A DNA stretch of 59,592 bases, from the NCBI GenBank assembly GCA_964545475.1, contig CAZJGG010000010.1:1-59592 (forward strand). Direction: 5' to 3'. This document shows, piece by piece, positions 25,520-34,453 of the stretch. How positions within the stretch are numbered: position 1 is the stretch's first letter; each line of letters starts with the position of its first letter. The DNA comes from CAZJGG01 sp964545475. GTDB lineage: Bacteria; Bacillota; Clostridia; Lachnospirales; JAISER01. A model generated the notes under the pieces. It made no database searches, was not told where the DNA came from, and saw nothing but the letters and a program-made list of their open reading frames with translations. Position numbers and translations under genes: made by a program.

Positions 25520-25787
25520 TCTCTCCTCCGCAATCTTTACCGCAAGATGCGCAGCCGCCTCCGCAGCCTTGCTGCATTTGACCTCCCGTTGCCGTAAGAA
25601 CAATTATGTTTAACACTCTCGTAATTAAAGTATTATAATCATTAAGCGCAGACTGATATAGACTTTGTAACTCTTTACTTTCCGGGTCTTTAGCAAGCTC
25701 TTCCCTTGCATCATCCAGTTTAACCGCCTCAACAGACGTTAATATATGCTGCCCCAAATTTCTTGCTTCTTCATAATAATTAACCAT
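25512..25787 (-). CDS. YlbF/YmcA-family protein with cysteine-rich tail
   Basis: A small helical protein (91 aa) of the Com_YlbF family, related to Bacillus RicF (YlbF) and RicA (YmcA), which form a complex with RicT that affects RNA processing, competence, biofilm and sporulation. The helical part covers about residues 1-68. The tail contains CGGGCASCGKDC, four cysteines in a Gly-rich setting suited to a metal or Fe-S cluster; the Bacillus Ric complex is known to bind Fe-S clusters. ATG 25787 has AGAAGGTGAAATA upstream. It sits between miaB and mutS, as ymcA does in Bacillus. Confidence 0.85.
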   Translation of the reverse strand: MVNYYEEARNLGQHILTSVEAVKLDDAREELAKDPESKELQSLYQSALNDYNTLITRVLNIIVLTATGGQMQQGCGGGCASCGKDCGGENE

Positions 25788-25800
25788 TATTTCACCTTCT

Positions 25801-27159
25801 CTATTCAATTATTTCCCCAACTAAATAAAACGTTTTGCAATCAGTTATTTTAACTTTTACAAAGCTGCCGATAACGCTTTCGTCTGCTTTAAAATGCACA
25901 ATAGAGTTATCATCTGACCTGCCTGAAATGCTTCCCTTTTTTGGGTCTGACAATTCATCTGCCAAAACAACAAGTGTTTGACCAATTTTCTTTTTGTTCT
26001 CTTCTAAAATAATTGGGTTTAATGTTTCTAAAAGCCTGTTAAATCTGTTTGTAACAACAGGTTCTGGCACTTGACCTGTCATTTCTGCCGCAGGAGTCCC
26101 TGTGCGTATTGAATATATAAACGTAAATGCGCCGGAAAATCTTACTTTTTCTACGCAGTCGCATGTTTCCAGAAAGTCTTTTTCCGTCTCTGTGGGAAAT
26201 CCCACAATTATATCTGTTGTTACTGAAATATCAGGAACGTTTTGTTTAAGCTTATATATTAAATTCAAATAATCCTCTTTTGTGTATCCCCTGTTCATTT
26301 TTTTAAGAATTTCAGTACTGCCTGACTGTATCGGCAAATGCAAATGCTTGCAAACTTTCTTTAAATCTCTTATTGCATAAACAAGTTCGTCTGACAAATC
26401 CTTAGGATGAGACGTTATGAAGCGGATTCTGAAATCTCCCTCAATATGGTTTATTCTTGCCAAAAGCTGAGGGAAATTTATACTTTCCTCAAGACCCTTC
26501 CCATAAGAGTTTACATTTTGCCCTAAAAGTGTTATTTCTTTAACGCCGTCGTTAACAAGATATTCAATTTCTTTTAATATATCCTCCGGCTTCCGGCTTC
26601 TTTCCCGCCCTCTAACGTAAGGCACAATACAATAAGAGCAGAAATTGTTGCAGCCATACATTATATTTACGCTAGCCTTATGCTTTTGCTTGCGTATAGC
26701 CGTAAGTTCTTCGCCTGCATAATCACTGGTTTGCATAATATCTATAACCTGTTTGCCGGTTTCATAACTTAACCACAATAAATCCGCCAGCTTATGCATG
26801 TTATACGTTCCGAAGATAATGTCTACATGCTTATGTTTTTCCATTACAACAGAAACAGCGGATTCATTTTGCATCATACATCCGCATAAAATTATTTTTA
26901 AATTGGGTTTTGTAACTTTATGCTTTTTTAAAAGGCCCAAATGCCCGTAAACCTTGTTTTCAGCGTTTTCTCTCACACAGCATGTGTTATATACAATAAC
27001 ATCTGCTTCTTTTTGGGTTCTTGCTTCTTTAAAGCCTGCTTCCGTTAAAATACCCAATATTTTTTCCGAGTCATGTACATTCATTTGACAACCATAGGTT
27101 CTTATAAATGCAAGTTTTTGTTTTTTACTGTTTACTTCTTTTAGTTTTGCAATACTCAT
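25801..27159 (-). CDS. miaB: tRNA-i6A37 methylthiotransferase MiaB
   Basis: A radical SAM enzyme that converts i6A37 to ms2i6A37 in tRNA. The N-terminal UPF0004 domain has three cluster cysteines (TYGCQMN, YNTCCVRENA, LCGCMMQ); the radical SAM motif is CNNFCSYC with IVPYVRGRERS; and a C-terminal TRAM domain follows. The start is ATG 27159 with TTGGAGGCTTTA upstream (452 aa). It works downstream of MiaA, encoded in the same strand run. Confidence 0.96.
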   Translation of the reverse strand: MSIAKLKEVNSKKQKLAFIRTYGCQMNVHDSEKILGILTEAGFKEARTQKEADVIVYNTCCVRENAENKVYGHLGLLKKHKVTKPNLKIILCGCMMQNESAVSVVMEKHKHVDIIFGTYNMHKLADLLWLSYETGKQVIDIMQTSDYAGEELTAIRKQKHKASVNIMYGCNNFCSYCIVPYVRGRERSRKPEDILKEIEYLVNDGVKEITLLGQNVNSYGKGLEESINFPQLLARINHIEGDFRIRFITSHPKDLSDELVYAIRDLKKVCKHLHLPIQSGSTEILKKMNRGYTKEDYLNLIYKLKQNVPDISVTTDIIVGFPTETEKDFLETCDCVEKVRFSGAFTFIYSIRTGTPAAEMTGQVPEPVVTNRFNRLLETLNPIILEENKKKIGQTLVVLADELSDPKKGSISGRSDDNSIVHFKADESVIGSFVKVKITDCKTFYLVGEIIE

Positions 27160-27174
27160 TAAAGCCTCCAAAAA

Positions 27175-27942
27175 TTAGCGATTAAATAGATCATACGTAA
27201 TTTTTCCAAGTAATAAAATTAAAACAAACACAAATGCAGGGCGAATAATTTTCGCTCCTTTAGTAATGGCAAGATGAGACCCCACATAATGCCCCATAAT
27301 TGAAAACACTGCGGCCGGAATACCAATCATAAATACAATATTGCCATTAATTAAAAATGTAATAAGTGAAGCGGCGTTAGAAGCTAAATTTACTATTTTT
27401 GCATTACCAGATGCCGTTAATAAATCAAACCCTATAACAGTGTTAAATACAATTATTAAAAACGTCCCCGTACCCGGACCGAAAAATCCGTCGTACCCTC
27501 CAATTATAAAGCCCGAAATGGCGCACAATACCATTACTTTGTTTTTAGAATGTTTCTTATCGGTGCTTTCATTATTCATTTTTTTGTTTTTAATAATAAA
27601 TATACATAAAAACGGCAACGCAACAATTAAAAATACTCTTAAAAAGTTTTCACTTATTACAAGAGCAAGTGATGCCCCCAAAGACGACCCAATAAGTGCC
27701 GCAACGGCCGCAACAGCCGCAGACTTAAGCTCTACCCTTTTGTTTTTTATAAAACGCCAAGCGGATATTGTCGTACCGAAAGTTGATGCAAATTTGTTTG
27801 TACCCAGCGCAAAATGCGGCGAAATTCCTGCAACGTAATAAGCCGGCAATGTTATTATTCCGCCCCCTCCGGCAATAGAATCCAAAAATCCACCGAAAAA
27901 AACTAACGGGCAAATTATTAAAAGCTTATGTATTATGTCCAT
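27175..27942 (-). CDS. TSUP (TauE/SafE) family membrane transporter
   Basis: A polytopic membrane protein of 255 aa with seven to eight helices. It has the family's paired Gly-rich motifs: GGFLDSIAGGGGIITLPA near the N-terminus and IIGGYDGFFGPGTGTF in the middle. Members export sulfite, sulfoacetate or other small anions; the substrate here is unknown. It is directly downstream of the MATE gene and 15 bases upstream of miaB, all on one strand. Confidence 0.88.
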   Translation of the reverse strand: MDIIHKLLIICPLVFFGGFLDSIAGGGGIITLPAYYVAGISPHFALGTNKFASTFGTTISAWRFIKNKRVELKSAAVAAVAALIGSSLGASLALVISENFLRVFLIVALPFLCIFIIKNKKMNNESTDKKHSKNKVMVLCAISGFIIGGYDGFFGPGTGTFLIIVFNTVIGFDLLTASGNAKIVNLASNAASLITFLINGNIVFMIGIPAAVFSIMGHYVGSHLAITKGAKIIRPAFVFVLILLLGKITYDLFNR

Positions 27943-27951
27943 TTTTAACCC

Positions 27952-29295
27952 CTATACTAAATTTCTTGCCCATTTATTTGTTTTGGTTCGTAATGAAAAA
28001 GCTATAAACTTAAATACTTCCTCCATATAAATCGCCATCAAAACAAAGTATACGGGAAGATGGAAATAATTTGCAGCAATATACCCGCAAGGAAGCCCCA
28101 CACACCAAACGCCAATCATTTCAAATATTAAGCAAAACGTTGTGTCTCCACCGCTTCGCAATATCCCCACAATCATTGTATAATTAAGCATTCTTATAAC
28201 CATTACAGAACCAATAACTAACATTATCTTATGAGCAAAATCCTTAACTTCCGGCGTAACATCGTACACATTAATAATCAGTGGGCTTGCTAATATTAAC
28301 AGCCCTCCTATTATAAGGCTTAAAACAGCTACAAACACCAGGCTTTTTTTAGCATATTTTTTGGCAAGCTCAATTTCCCCTGCGCCTAGGCTTATGGCTA
28401 GCATTATACCACAACCTGTGCCAACGGCAAAGCCTAAAACTGAAAACAAATTGTTAATGGTTTGAGAAATGGCTATAGCTCCCTGTCCGTTAAGCCCTGT
28501 AAATTTATAGCAGTACATATACATAACCGTTCCTATTGACCAAAATATTTCGTTTAGTATAACAGGGCAGCCAATTTTTAAATATTCATTTATAAATTCC
28601 CTTGAAGCTTTAAAATAATTTTTAAAGTTAGTCAAAATTGAAAGTTTGAATTTTCTTATTAAAGTTATTTGAGTAATCATTTCAAATAAGCGAGAAAGCA
28701 CAAGAGCCGCCGCCGCTCCGCTAACGCCGAAGTTTAAAACTTTTATAAACAAAAGGCATAAAACCGTGTTAGAAGAAAGAGCGACTACACTTCCAATAAC
28801 CGGAATTTTCATTTGCCCTGTGCTTCTTAAAGCAAACTTAATAGAATCACAAACAGCAATTATAAAATAACTTAAAAACACTGTTCGTAAATATTTAATG
28901 CCAAGTTCAACAACTTGCGGTGTTCCGTCTGAAAGAAACAACAATATGTACTTTGGAAAAGCAACCGCCGCAATAGCAAATATAAACGCACAAAAAAATG
29001 TGGCAGAAAAAGAAATGCCCATTGTTTTATGTATGCTTTCCATATCCTTTTTCCCGAAGAACTGACCGAAAAAAACAGCGCAGCTAGAGTTTATGCCATA
29101 ACAAAACATATAAAACAGAAAGTATACCTGGTTGCCAATTGTAACGCCTGTTATAGCATGTACCCCCAAAAAACCTACCATCATCGAAGTTATTATTTGC
29201 GACGAATTTATTATAAGCTCTTGCCCCATAACAGGCAGGGCAAACCTTAATATTTTTTTTAAAAACACCTTGTTCTCTTCGCTTATTATGAACAT
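27952..29295 (-). CDS. MATE-family efflux transporter
   Basis: A 12-helix Na+- or H+-coupled exporter (447 aa). The N-terminal half carries LPVMGQELIINSSQIITSMMVGFLG and a NQVYFLFYM helix; the second half repeats the fold from about residue 230 (IGCPVILNEIFWSIG). It belongs to the DinF/NorM-like group. The substrate cannot be predicted. Its start touches the end of the next upstream gene, suggesting one operon from the AEC transporter through the TSUP gene. Confidence 0.9.
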   Translation of the reverse strand: MFIISEENKVFLKKILRFALPVMGQELIINSSQIITSMMVGFLGVHAITGVTIGNQVYFLFYMFCYGINSSCAVFFGQFFGKKDMESIHKTMGISFSATFFCAFIFAIAAVAFPKYILLFLSDGTPQVVELGIKYLRTVFLSYFIIAVCDSIKFALRSTGQMKIPVIGSVVALSSNTVLCLLFIKVLNFGVSGAAAALVLSRLFEMITQITLIRKFKLSILTNFKNYFKASREFINEYLKIGCPVILNEIFWSIGTVMYMYCYKFTGLNGQGAIAISQTINNLFSVLGFAVGTGCGIMLAISLGAGEIELAKKYAKKSLVFVAVLSLIIGGLLILASPLIINVYDVTPEVKDFAHKIMLVIGSVMVIRMLNYTMIVGILRSGGDTTFCLIFEMIGVWCVGLPCGYIAANYFHLPVYFVLMAIYMEEVFKFIAFSLRTKTNKWARNLV

Positions 29296-30036
29296 TTATG
29301 CACCTATATCAGCATTCTTTAAATAAAATAAATTCAAGAAATACAAACTGACAACCACTTTGAAAAACACAAGCAACATTTCAATAACAACTGAAAAAAC
29401 AATTCTGGAAATTGCTATTACATTTCCTATAGTTAATGCATAAATCAGATTTAACATAAAGCTTGCTATAAAAGATACAATTAATATTAGCGTAACATAT
29501 AAAAAAGTTTTTAACCATTTTCCCTTTACAAGCTTATGGCTTTCTCTTAATGCACTAAACCCCCACTTATCTGTAATAGCAACTATATTTGCATAAAACT
29601 GAAAGCTTACGTATAAAAACATGGGAAGCACAATTAAAATAGCACTAACTCCTAAAATCAAAACTAACAACCCCGAAGTTACACAAAGCTTAAACCATTT
29701 TAACAATGTGTTGTCAAGCACGTCTGTATATTTTAATTCCTTGCCTTCCACAGCATGTTTGCTGACTATAGTAATAGCGGCTGTTTCAAGGGGTATAAAC
29801 AAAAAATACACACCAATAAACCCATAGGGCATAAGACCAAGAGATTCAATATTTTGAGCCGCTAAATTTTCTATAAGAAACAAATCTTTTGGAAAAAGCT
29901 CCAATATAATACAGAACGGAACATAAATAAAAGCTGTAATAACCGCAAAATATCCGAAATATTTTTTATAAACGGTAACCGCCAGCTTAAAAAGCTCTGA
30001 AAGTTTTAAATTTTCTCCTTTAATTTGTGAAAACAT
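29296..30036 (-). CDS. Polytopic membrane protein of unknown function
   Basis: A 246-residue protein with about six helices: two near residues 30-55 and 75-100, two near 120-155, and two near 170-240. The layout with a VAITDKWGFSALRESHKLVKG loop resembles membrane proteins of the glycerophosphodiester phosphodiesterase membrane-domain/DUF975-like type. That loop type is common in such proteins and gives no activity. GGAGCGGAGCT precedes ATG. It ends exactly where the MATE gene begins, so the two are probably co-expressed. Confidence 0.65.
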   Translation of the reverse strand: MFSQIKGENLKLSELFKLAVTVYKKYFGYFAVITAFIYVPFCIILELFPKDLFLIENLAAQNIESLGLMPYGFIGVYFLFIPLETAAITIVSKHAVEGKELKYTDVLDNTLLKWFKLCVTSGLLVLILGVSAILIVLPMFLYVSFQFYANIVAITDKWGFSALRESHKLVKGKWLKTFLYVTLILIVSFIASFMLNLIYALTIGNVIAISRIVFSVVIEMLLVFFKVVVSLYFLNLFYLKNADIGA

Positions 30037-30060
30037 AGCTCCGCTCCTATTTGTACATAC

Positions 30061-30996
30061 TTACTTATATTCCAGCAATAAAGAAATTGCCGGTATAGTT
30101 AATATTGATAAAAGAGTTGATACGCTTACTATCCTTGAAGCAAGGCTTTCGTTGGCGTTTTGCCTTGTTGCAAAAATTGCTGTCATTGTTCCAACAGGCA
30201 TTGCTGGGATAAGCACTACAATACCAAAAACTATATCGCTTGTAATTATTTTTCTTGTTAAAAAGAAAAGCATTATAGGCATTGCAATAAGCCTTACAAA
30301 CGTAAAAAAATACATTTTGGGGTTAGATAAAAACAGTTTAAAATCGTTTTGAGCAAGTGTCGCTCCCAGAACAATCATGGAAAGGGGCGTTGTCATTTGA
30401 CCGACAACGTTTAATCCGTCGTTAATTGCCGGCGGAAGGCTGATTGATAATACAAACAGAGCCATTCCAATAATTGTAGATAAAACCGCCGGGTTTAACA
30501 AAACCCCCATAAAGTCCATTTTAACGTTTTCTTTATATCCCAAAGCTATATATTTAACACCTAATGTAAACGCAAGTAATATAAATGCAATATTGCCAAA
30601 ATAAACTAAAATTAAAACATCAGAGCCGTATATTGAATTCAAAACAGGCGCACCCATAAAAACCATATTGGGCATGGCAAGAGATGTTACAAAAACACCT
30701 TTGTCTAGAATATCAACTTTTAACAGCTTGCAAAGTATAAAACCTATAACTAGCCCTGAAATACATGAAATTGAAATAAACAAAAACACAAGACCGCAAT
30801 CTATTAAAACCTGATTTGAATACGGCTTTTGAAGTGCGTAAATTACACTGCAAGGCAATGTAACTTTTAAAAGCAAATCCGAAAGACAAACTTTCGCTTC
30901 GTTTGATATTATTTTAACTTTAAAGCAAATATATCCAACTGCCATACAAAAAAATAACATCACAACCTTATTAAATACTACAAAAAACGTCTGCAT
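30061..30996 (-). CDS. AEC (auxin efflux carrier) family transporter
   Basis: A ten-helix membrane transporter of the AEC/malonate-type family, 311 aa. It has VGYICFKVKIISNEAKVCLSDLLLKVTLPC at the N-terminus, AMPNMVFMGAPVL in helix 4 and PAMPVGTMTAIFA in helix 9. The family moves organic acids or similar anions; the substrate is not predictable. GGGGGAGAAG precedes ATG. The next gene downstream starts 25 bases later on the same strand. Confidence 0.85.
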   Translation of the reverse strand: MQTFFVVFNKVVMLFFCMAVGYICFKVKIISNEAKVCLSDLLLKVTLPCSVIYALQKPYSNQVLIDCGLVFLFISISCISGLVIGFILCKLLKVDILDKGVFVTSLAMPNMVFMGAPVLNSIYGSDVLILVYFGNIAFILLAFTLGVKYIALGYKENVKMDFMGVLLNPAVLSTIIGMALFVLSISLPPAINDGLNVVGQMTTPLSMIVLGATLAQNDFKLFLSNPKMYFFTFVRLIAMPIMLFFLTRKIITSDIVFGIVVLIPAMPVGTMTAIFATRQNANESLASRIVSVSTLLSILTIPAISLLLEYK

Positions 30997-31131
30997 CTTC
31001 TCCCCCTGAGTTGTAATCGCCCCGGATTATTGAAAGTTGGTGATTATTTCATATTCCACTTCCGGTTTTATATGTCCAGCAGATTATAACTCATTTTGAC
31101 TATTATTACAATATTTTGTATTATCTTATAT

Positions 31132-32253
31132 TCAATTTTTATTGTTATTATATATTTGCATTAAATTTTGAGCTGAAACCGAGCTTTCCCAATTTTTATA
31201 TATTCCATTTAGTAACCCAGTATTTATCGCTGTTTTAACGCTTTCATATGCCCATGGCGCAACGTCTAAGCTTAAAGTACCGCCATCATTTTTACTATCT
31301 TTAAGATTAATTCCGCTTAACATTATGGCTAATTGCAAAAGAGTTATTTCAGAATCCGGAGAAAATTCCCCATGAGAATTTCCGTGTATAAGGCCAGCAG
31401 ACGCTGCTGTCGTAATTTCTTTATAATTAGGTGTGTTTACATTAACATCAGAAAATTCTTTAATATTATCTGTTTTTTTAATTTTAAATGTGTTTACTAA
31501 AAACGCCGCCGCTTCCCCTTTTGTAACCCTTTTTTCGTCTTTAATGCCGTTTAAATAAACATAATCCATTGTCCTTACAAATATTGGGTAACTGCCGCTA
31601 ACATAACCCTCTCCGTGATATCCGTAAACCCCTGTCATTTCAAACTGTGTTGTGGCTTGTCCTGCTTTGTTAGTCTTTAAAACCTTTACGCTGTCATTAG
31701 GCATTTTTATTTTTATTTTCATATCTTCCAGCAGTTCCACACTATTTTCGCTTATCCATTTTTCGTCCTTATTGACCCACAACGTATTTTGAAATGATGC
31801 AGTAAACGTAACTATATTTTTTGACTGAACAAACGAAAATGATGACGCTATTTTTGTTTTGTCTTTATGTCCGTAATATAAAACCACTTGATCGTTTGTT
31901 TCCAGCTGAAAATTAAGAAAATCAACAGGCTTAATTAAATTTCCTTTTCTAATAACATATCCAAACCAGCCGCATTCTGCTCCAAATTTATCCGCTTTAA
32001 TATCGTTTACAGAATGTATTGCCTGGCCGTCTCCATATGTATAAAATATTTCTATTCCGTTTTCTTTTGCCCCATTATTAAGTGCATCTAAGTATGTATA
32101 CCCAGTAGTTACAGTATTTAAAAGGGTTTTATCGTAGCTTTCAATAACAAATACTACTTTAGCCTGTTTTAATAAAGAAATATCCGCCGCTTTAACAACA
32201 GACGGCTTAAAGATTATTATAAAAGCTAACATAAAAATAGCTATTTTTTTCAT
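31132..32253 (-). CDS. Secreted protein with DUF4430-like and SLH domains
   Basis: An exported 373-residue surface protein. The signal peptide (about residues 1-22, ending VVKAAD) is followed by a DUF4430/transcobalamin-C-like domain (about 60-130, with ECGWFGYVIRKG and LNFQLETNDQVVLYYG). A second beta region (about 130-225) precedes two S-layer homology repeats (about 230-340) with KGEAAAFLVNTF, FSDVN, AASAGLIHG and SPDSEITLLQLA. SLH repeats attach proteins to cell-wall polymers. DUF4430 domains often occur in clostridial surface proteins, sometimes linked to cobalamin. The ligand is unknown. A promoter with extended -10 lies just upstream. Confidence 0.8.
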   Translation of the reverse strand: MKKIAIFMLAFIIIFKPSVVKAADISLLKQAKVVFVIESYDKTLLNTVTTGYTYLDALNNGAKENGIEIFYTYGDGQAIHSVNDIKADKFGAECGWFGYVIRKGNLIKPVDFLNFQLETNDQVVLYYGHKDKTKIASSFSFVQSKNIVTFTASFQNTLWVNKDEKWISENSVELLEDMKIKIKMPNDSVKVLKTNKAGQATTQFEMTGVYGYHGEGYVSGSYPIFVRTMDYVYLNGIKDEKRVTKGEAAAFLVNTFKIKKTDNIKEFSDVNVNTPNYKEITTAASAGLIHGNSHGEFSPDSEITLLQLAIMLSGINLKDSKNDGGTLSLDVAPWAYESVKTAINTGLLNGIYKNWESSVSAQNLMQIYNNNKN

Positions 32254-32288
32254 CCAGTGAAGTCACCCCACCTTTTTAATTTTAGTCC

Positions 32289-32316
32289 ATTATACCATAA
32301 TTAATGTTTATTGCAA
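32289..32316 (-). promoter_or_regulatory. Promoter of the SLH/DUF4430 gene
   Basis: Minus strand: -35 TTGCAA (32311-32316), 16-base spacer, extended -10 TGG-TATAAT (32289-32294). The gene's start codon follows with GGTGGGGTGA as ribosome site. Confidence 0.6.
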
Positions 32317-32376
32317 TTATTTTAACAATAGACAGATTGCTAGGCTTGTATATTAAATGACAAGGCCATTCAAACT

Positions 32377-32931
32377 TTAAGAAACGGCCTTATAAATTAT
32401 TTTTATCAATTTATCTATTATTTCAAAGTCTTGGGAATCATCTGTTTCTTCATAAATAACTACATCGTTTCTGTAAATTTTATATATTCCCTCTCCTCTT
32501 GAAAAATGTGGAGGAGGCAAGAGATAATATAAATTTTCAAAATTTTTATCCCATTTAAAGTAAATACCGTAATAATCATTTGAAACTTCGCTTTTGGCTG
32601 AGTTTATTATAATATATTCCTCAAGGCTCGGGTTTACATGGACACATACACCTATTAATTCTGAACTGCTATCGATCCATTCTATATAATTAACTGATGT
32701 AAAAGGGAAATCGTTTAAAGCCAACTCTCTAATTCGACCTTTATTATCAGCCACAGTAAGTTTCAAATCTTCAAAAAAAGCTATTTTCATGCCATCAGGA
32801 GATAAAACAGCATAAGGCTTGTTAATATAATCCTGGGTTTGTGCTGATGTACTATTTTTTGTGCACACAACAATAAGTATTAATATTATTAACCAAAAAG
32901 CCGCAAATAGTTTTAGTGACAGTTTGTTCAT
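32377..32931 (-). CDS. Exported propeller-like protein of unknown function
   Basis: An N-terminal membrane helix or uncleaved signal (about residues 5-24) is followed by TolB/WD-like beta strands: PYAVLSPDGMKIAFFEDL, YIEWIDSSSELIGV and YYGIYFKWDKNFENLYYLL. At 184 aa it is too short for a full propeller, so it may be a fragment or a small single-sheet protein. ATG 32931 has GGGGATG upstream. An AAGGCC/GGCCTT stem spans its stop codon and could end transcription. I do not recognise a family function. Confidence 0.6.
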   Translation of the reverse strand: MNKLSLKLFAAFWLIILILIVVCTKNSTSAQTQDYINKPYAVLSPDGMKIAFFEDLKLTVADNKGRIRELALNDFPFTSVNYIEWIDSSSELIGVCVHVNPSLEEYIIINSAKSEVSNDYYGIYFKWDKNFENLYYLLPPPHFSRGEGIYKIYRNDVVIYEETDDSQDFEIIDKLIKIIYKAVS

Positions 32932-33035
32932 TGTAAACATCCCCGAATTTTTTCTTAGATCCTGTTTGGAATCTCGCTTTTAGTGGATTTTTGAGCAAAT
33001 TTTTTGAATCGAAATAAAGCGGTAAACGTTCATAT

Positions 33036-33143
33036 GGGCGTGTTGAATATTGATTAAAAAATTTCAAAACGATGTAAAAACGCCCCTAAACCCGGTCGTT
33101 TTTACATCTGAAATTTTCCCAATAAGGATTATTCAACACGCCC
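33036..33143. mobile_element. Family B 108-bp MITE-like element, copy 1
   Basis: Ends GGGCGTGTTGAATA and its complement TATTCAACACGCCC-like (here ATTCAACACGCCC). Internal arms GATGTAAAAACG/CGTTTTTACATC form a long hairpin. Both sides carry CATAT (33031-33035 and 33144-33148), a 5-bp target duplication. The same 108-bp element lies inverted at 57558-57665. Confidence 0.88.
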
Positions 33144-33186
33144 CATATAGCTATTTTCAAAAATATAAACAGCTATGTTCGCAATG

Positions 33187-33561
33187 CTAATTCTTTTTTC
33201 TAGCATAAATAGTAACCTTTTTTCTTCCTATCATGGAAACTGCCCATATAACATCAGCAAGAGAACCTGCAACACTTCCAATCAGTAATACAAACCAATA
33301 TTGATATTGCAATAAAAAAAGCGGGAATACAACGACAACCGTTGAAAATATAAAACCAGAAATGGCAATTAATATTCCCTGCCAACATGGAATCTCTATG
33401 GTTTCTTTTGGGTCAATACCTGGGGCAAAAATTGACTTTCTGATAGCAGCTTGGTGACCCAAAACTCGGTAAGTTGTATAATGCCCTAACTCATGAATTA
33501 TAAACACCATAAGTGCAAACATTACAACGCCTACGAAATTCATAGATAGAAATTTTCTCAA
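33187..33561 (-). CDS. Small HExxH membrane protein (site-2-protease-like)
   Basis: A 124-residue membrane protein with three hydrophobic segments (about residues 5-22, 60-85 and 88-112). The first carries FIIHELGHYTTYRVLG, an HExxH zinc motif at the helix border as in M50 peptidases. The second M50 signature (a distal NPDG-like Asp) is not evident, so it may be a minimal or degenerate member. It follows the transglutaminase-like gene by 19 bases, so both are probably co-transcribed. The substrate is unknown. Confidence 0.65.
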   Translation of the reverse strand: MRKFLSMNFVGVVMFALMVFIIHELGHYTTYRVLGHQAAIRKSIFAPGIDPKETIEIPCWQGILIAISGFIFSTVVVVFPLFLLQYQYWFVLLIGSVAGSLADVIWAVSMIGRKKVTIYARKKN

Positions 33562-33580
33562 AAAAACACCTCAATTAATA

Positions 33581-34303
33581 TCACAGCGACTGCGTGGATA
33601 CTTGTTTCTGCGCTCTAATCCTTTCAACATTGCGATTCATGAGTTTACGCCCAACGTTTTGAAAAATCCATCGCTTTAATGGAGATAGTTGTTGCTGATA
33701 ATATTGAAAAAACTCATCAGGTGAATTAAATGTCCCGAAGTCTTTATTAATACCTTCTTTTTGGATATAAGTATCATTCACTTCCCATTCAACCTGGGGA
33801 TTTTGGAAGTCGTCTGTAGCGACTCCATATCCGCAAAATCCGATGTTACTATCAGAGAACTTTTCCTGTAATTTCCTCAAATATGCCATATCCAAGATAA
33901 AACCTTCTATGTTATACCACTTACCTTGGTACTCCACTTCGACCCAACTGTGTACAATGCTTTCCGGCGCAAGCCTGTAAATCAGACCTGTCATTGCACC
34001 TTTTTGCAACCTTTTATCAATTGTAAACCCATGCATTCTGCAAGGCACACCAACGGCTCTTAAAAGAGCCATAAACAAAATCCCCTTTGTATTACACTGC
34101 CCGTAACCGTCACCTAAAACAACAGATGCCGGAATATTGTCGTCTATGTTATAACCAAACGCAATTTCATCACGAACAAAATTGTAAATTTTTTGAATCT
34201 TATGAAAAGTATCTTCCTGTGCCCAGTTTCTGTCTATTATCAGTCTTCGGATAGAAACATTGCTATAGTCCAAAAGACTTGTTTCTTGTAAATAACTATC
34301 CAT
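33581..34303 (-). CDS. Transglutaminase-like cysteine protein
   Basis: A soluble 240-residue protein with a transglutaminase-core domain (about residues 35-150). The nucleophile cysteine is in GYGQCNTKGILFMALLRAVG, the histidine in HSWVEVEY and the following acidic position in WYNIEGFILD. Such domains act as peptidases, amidases or crosslinkers. There is no signal peptide, so it is likely cytoplasmic. ATG 34303 has ATGGAGGGTTACACG upstream. GC content and codon choice look slightly higher than in neighbours, hinting at transfer. The HExxH membrane gene directly downstream may be a functional partner. Confidence 0.75.
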   Translation of the reverse strand: MDSYLQETSLLDYSNVSIRRLIIDRNWAQEDTFHKIQKIYNFVRDEIAFGYNIDDNIPASVVLGDGYGQCNTKGILFMALLRAVGVPCRMHGFTIDKRLQKGAMTGLIYRLAPESIVHSWVEVEYQGKWYNIEGFILDMAYLRKLQEKFSDSNIGFCGYGVATDDFQNPQVEWEVNDTYIQKEGINKDFGTFNSPDEFFQYYQQQLSPLKRWIFQNVGRKLMNRNVERIRAQKQVSTQSL

Positions 34304-34453
34304 CGTGTAACCCTCCATGTTTTTTTTGATTACACTTTAGGCAACCTCTAAAAACCTCATTCCGCCATATTTTCGGCAAATTTGTAGTAATTATGAAAAT
34401 AATCAATATAGATTTCAGCACATTATCGCAGTGAGGCGTTTACGAAAAATGCT

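Noticed and set aside
34320..34453. Possible further MITE remnant between the transglutaminase and P-ATPase genes
   Set aside because: CCTCATTCCGCC and CGCAGTGAGGCG are only weakly complementary; no second copy or clear termini seen.
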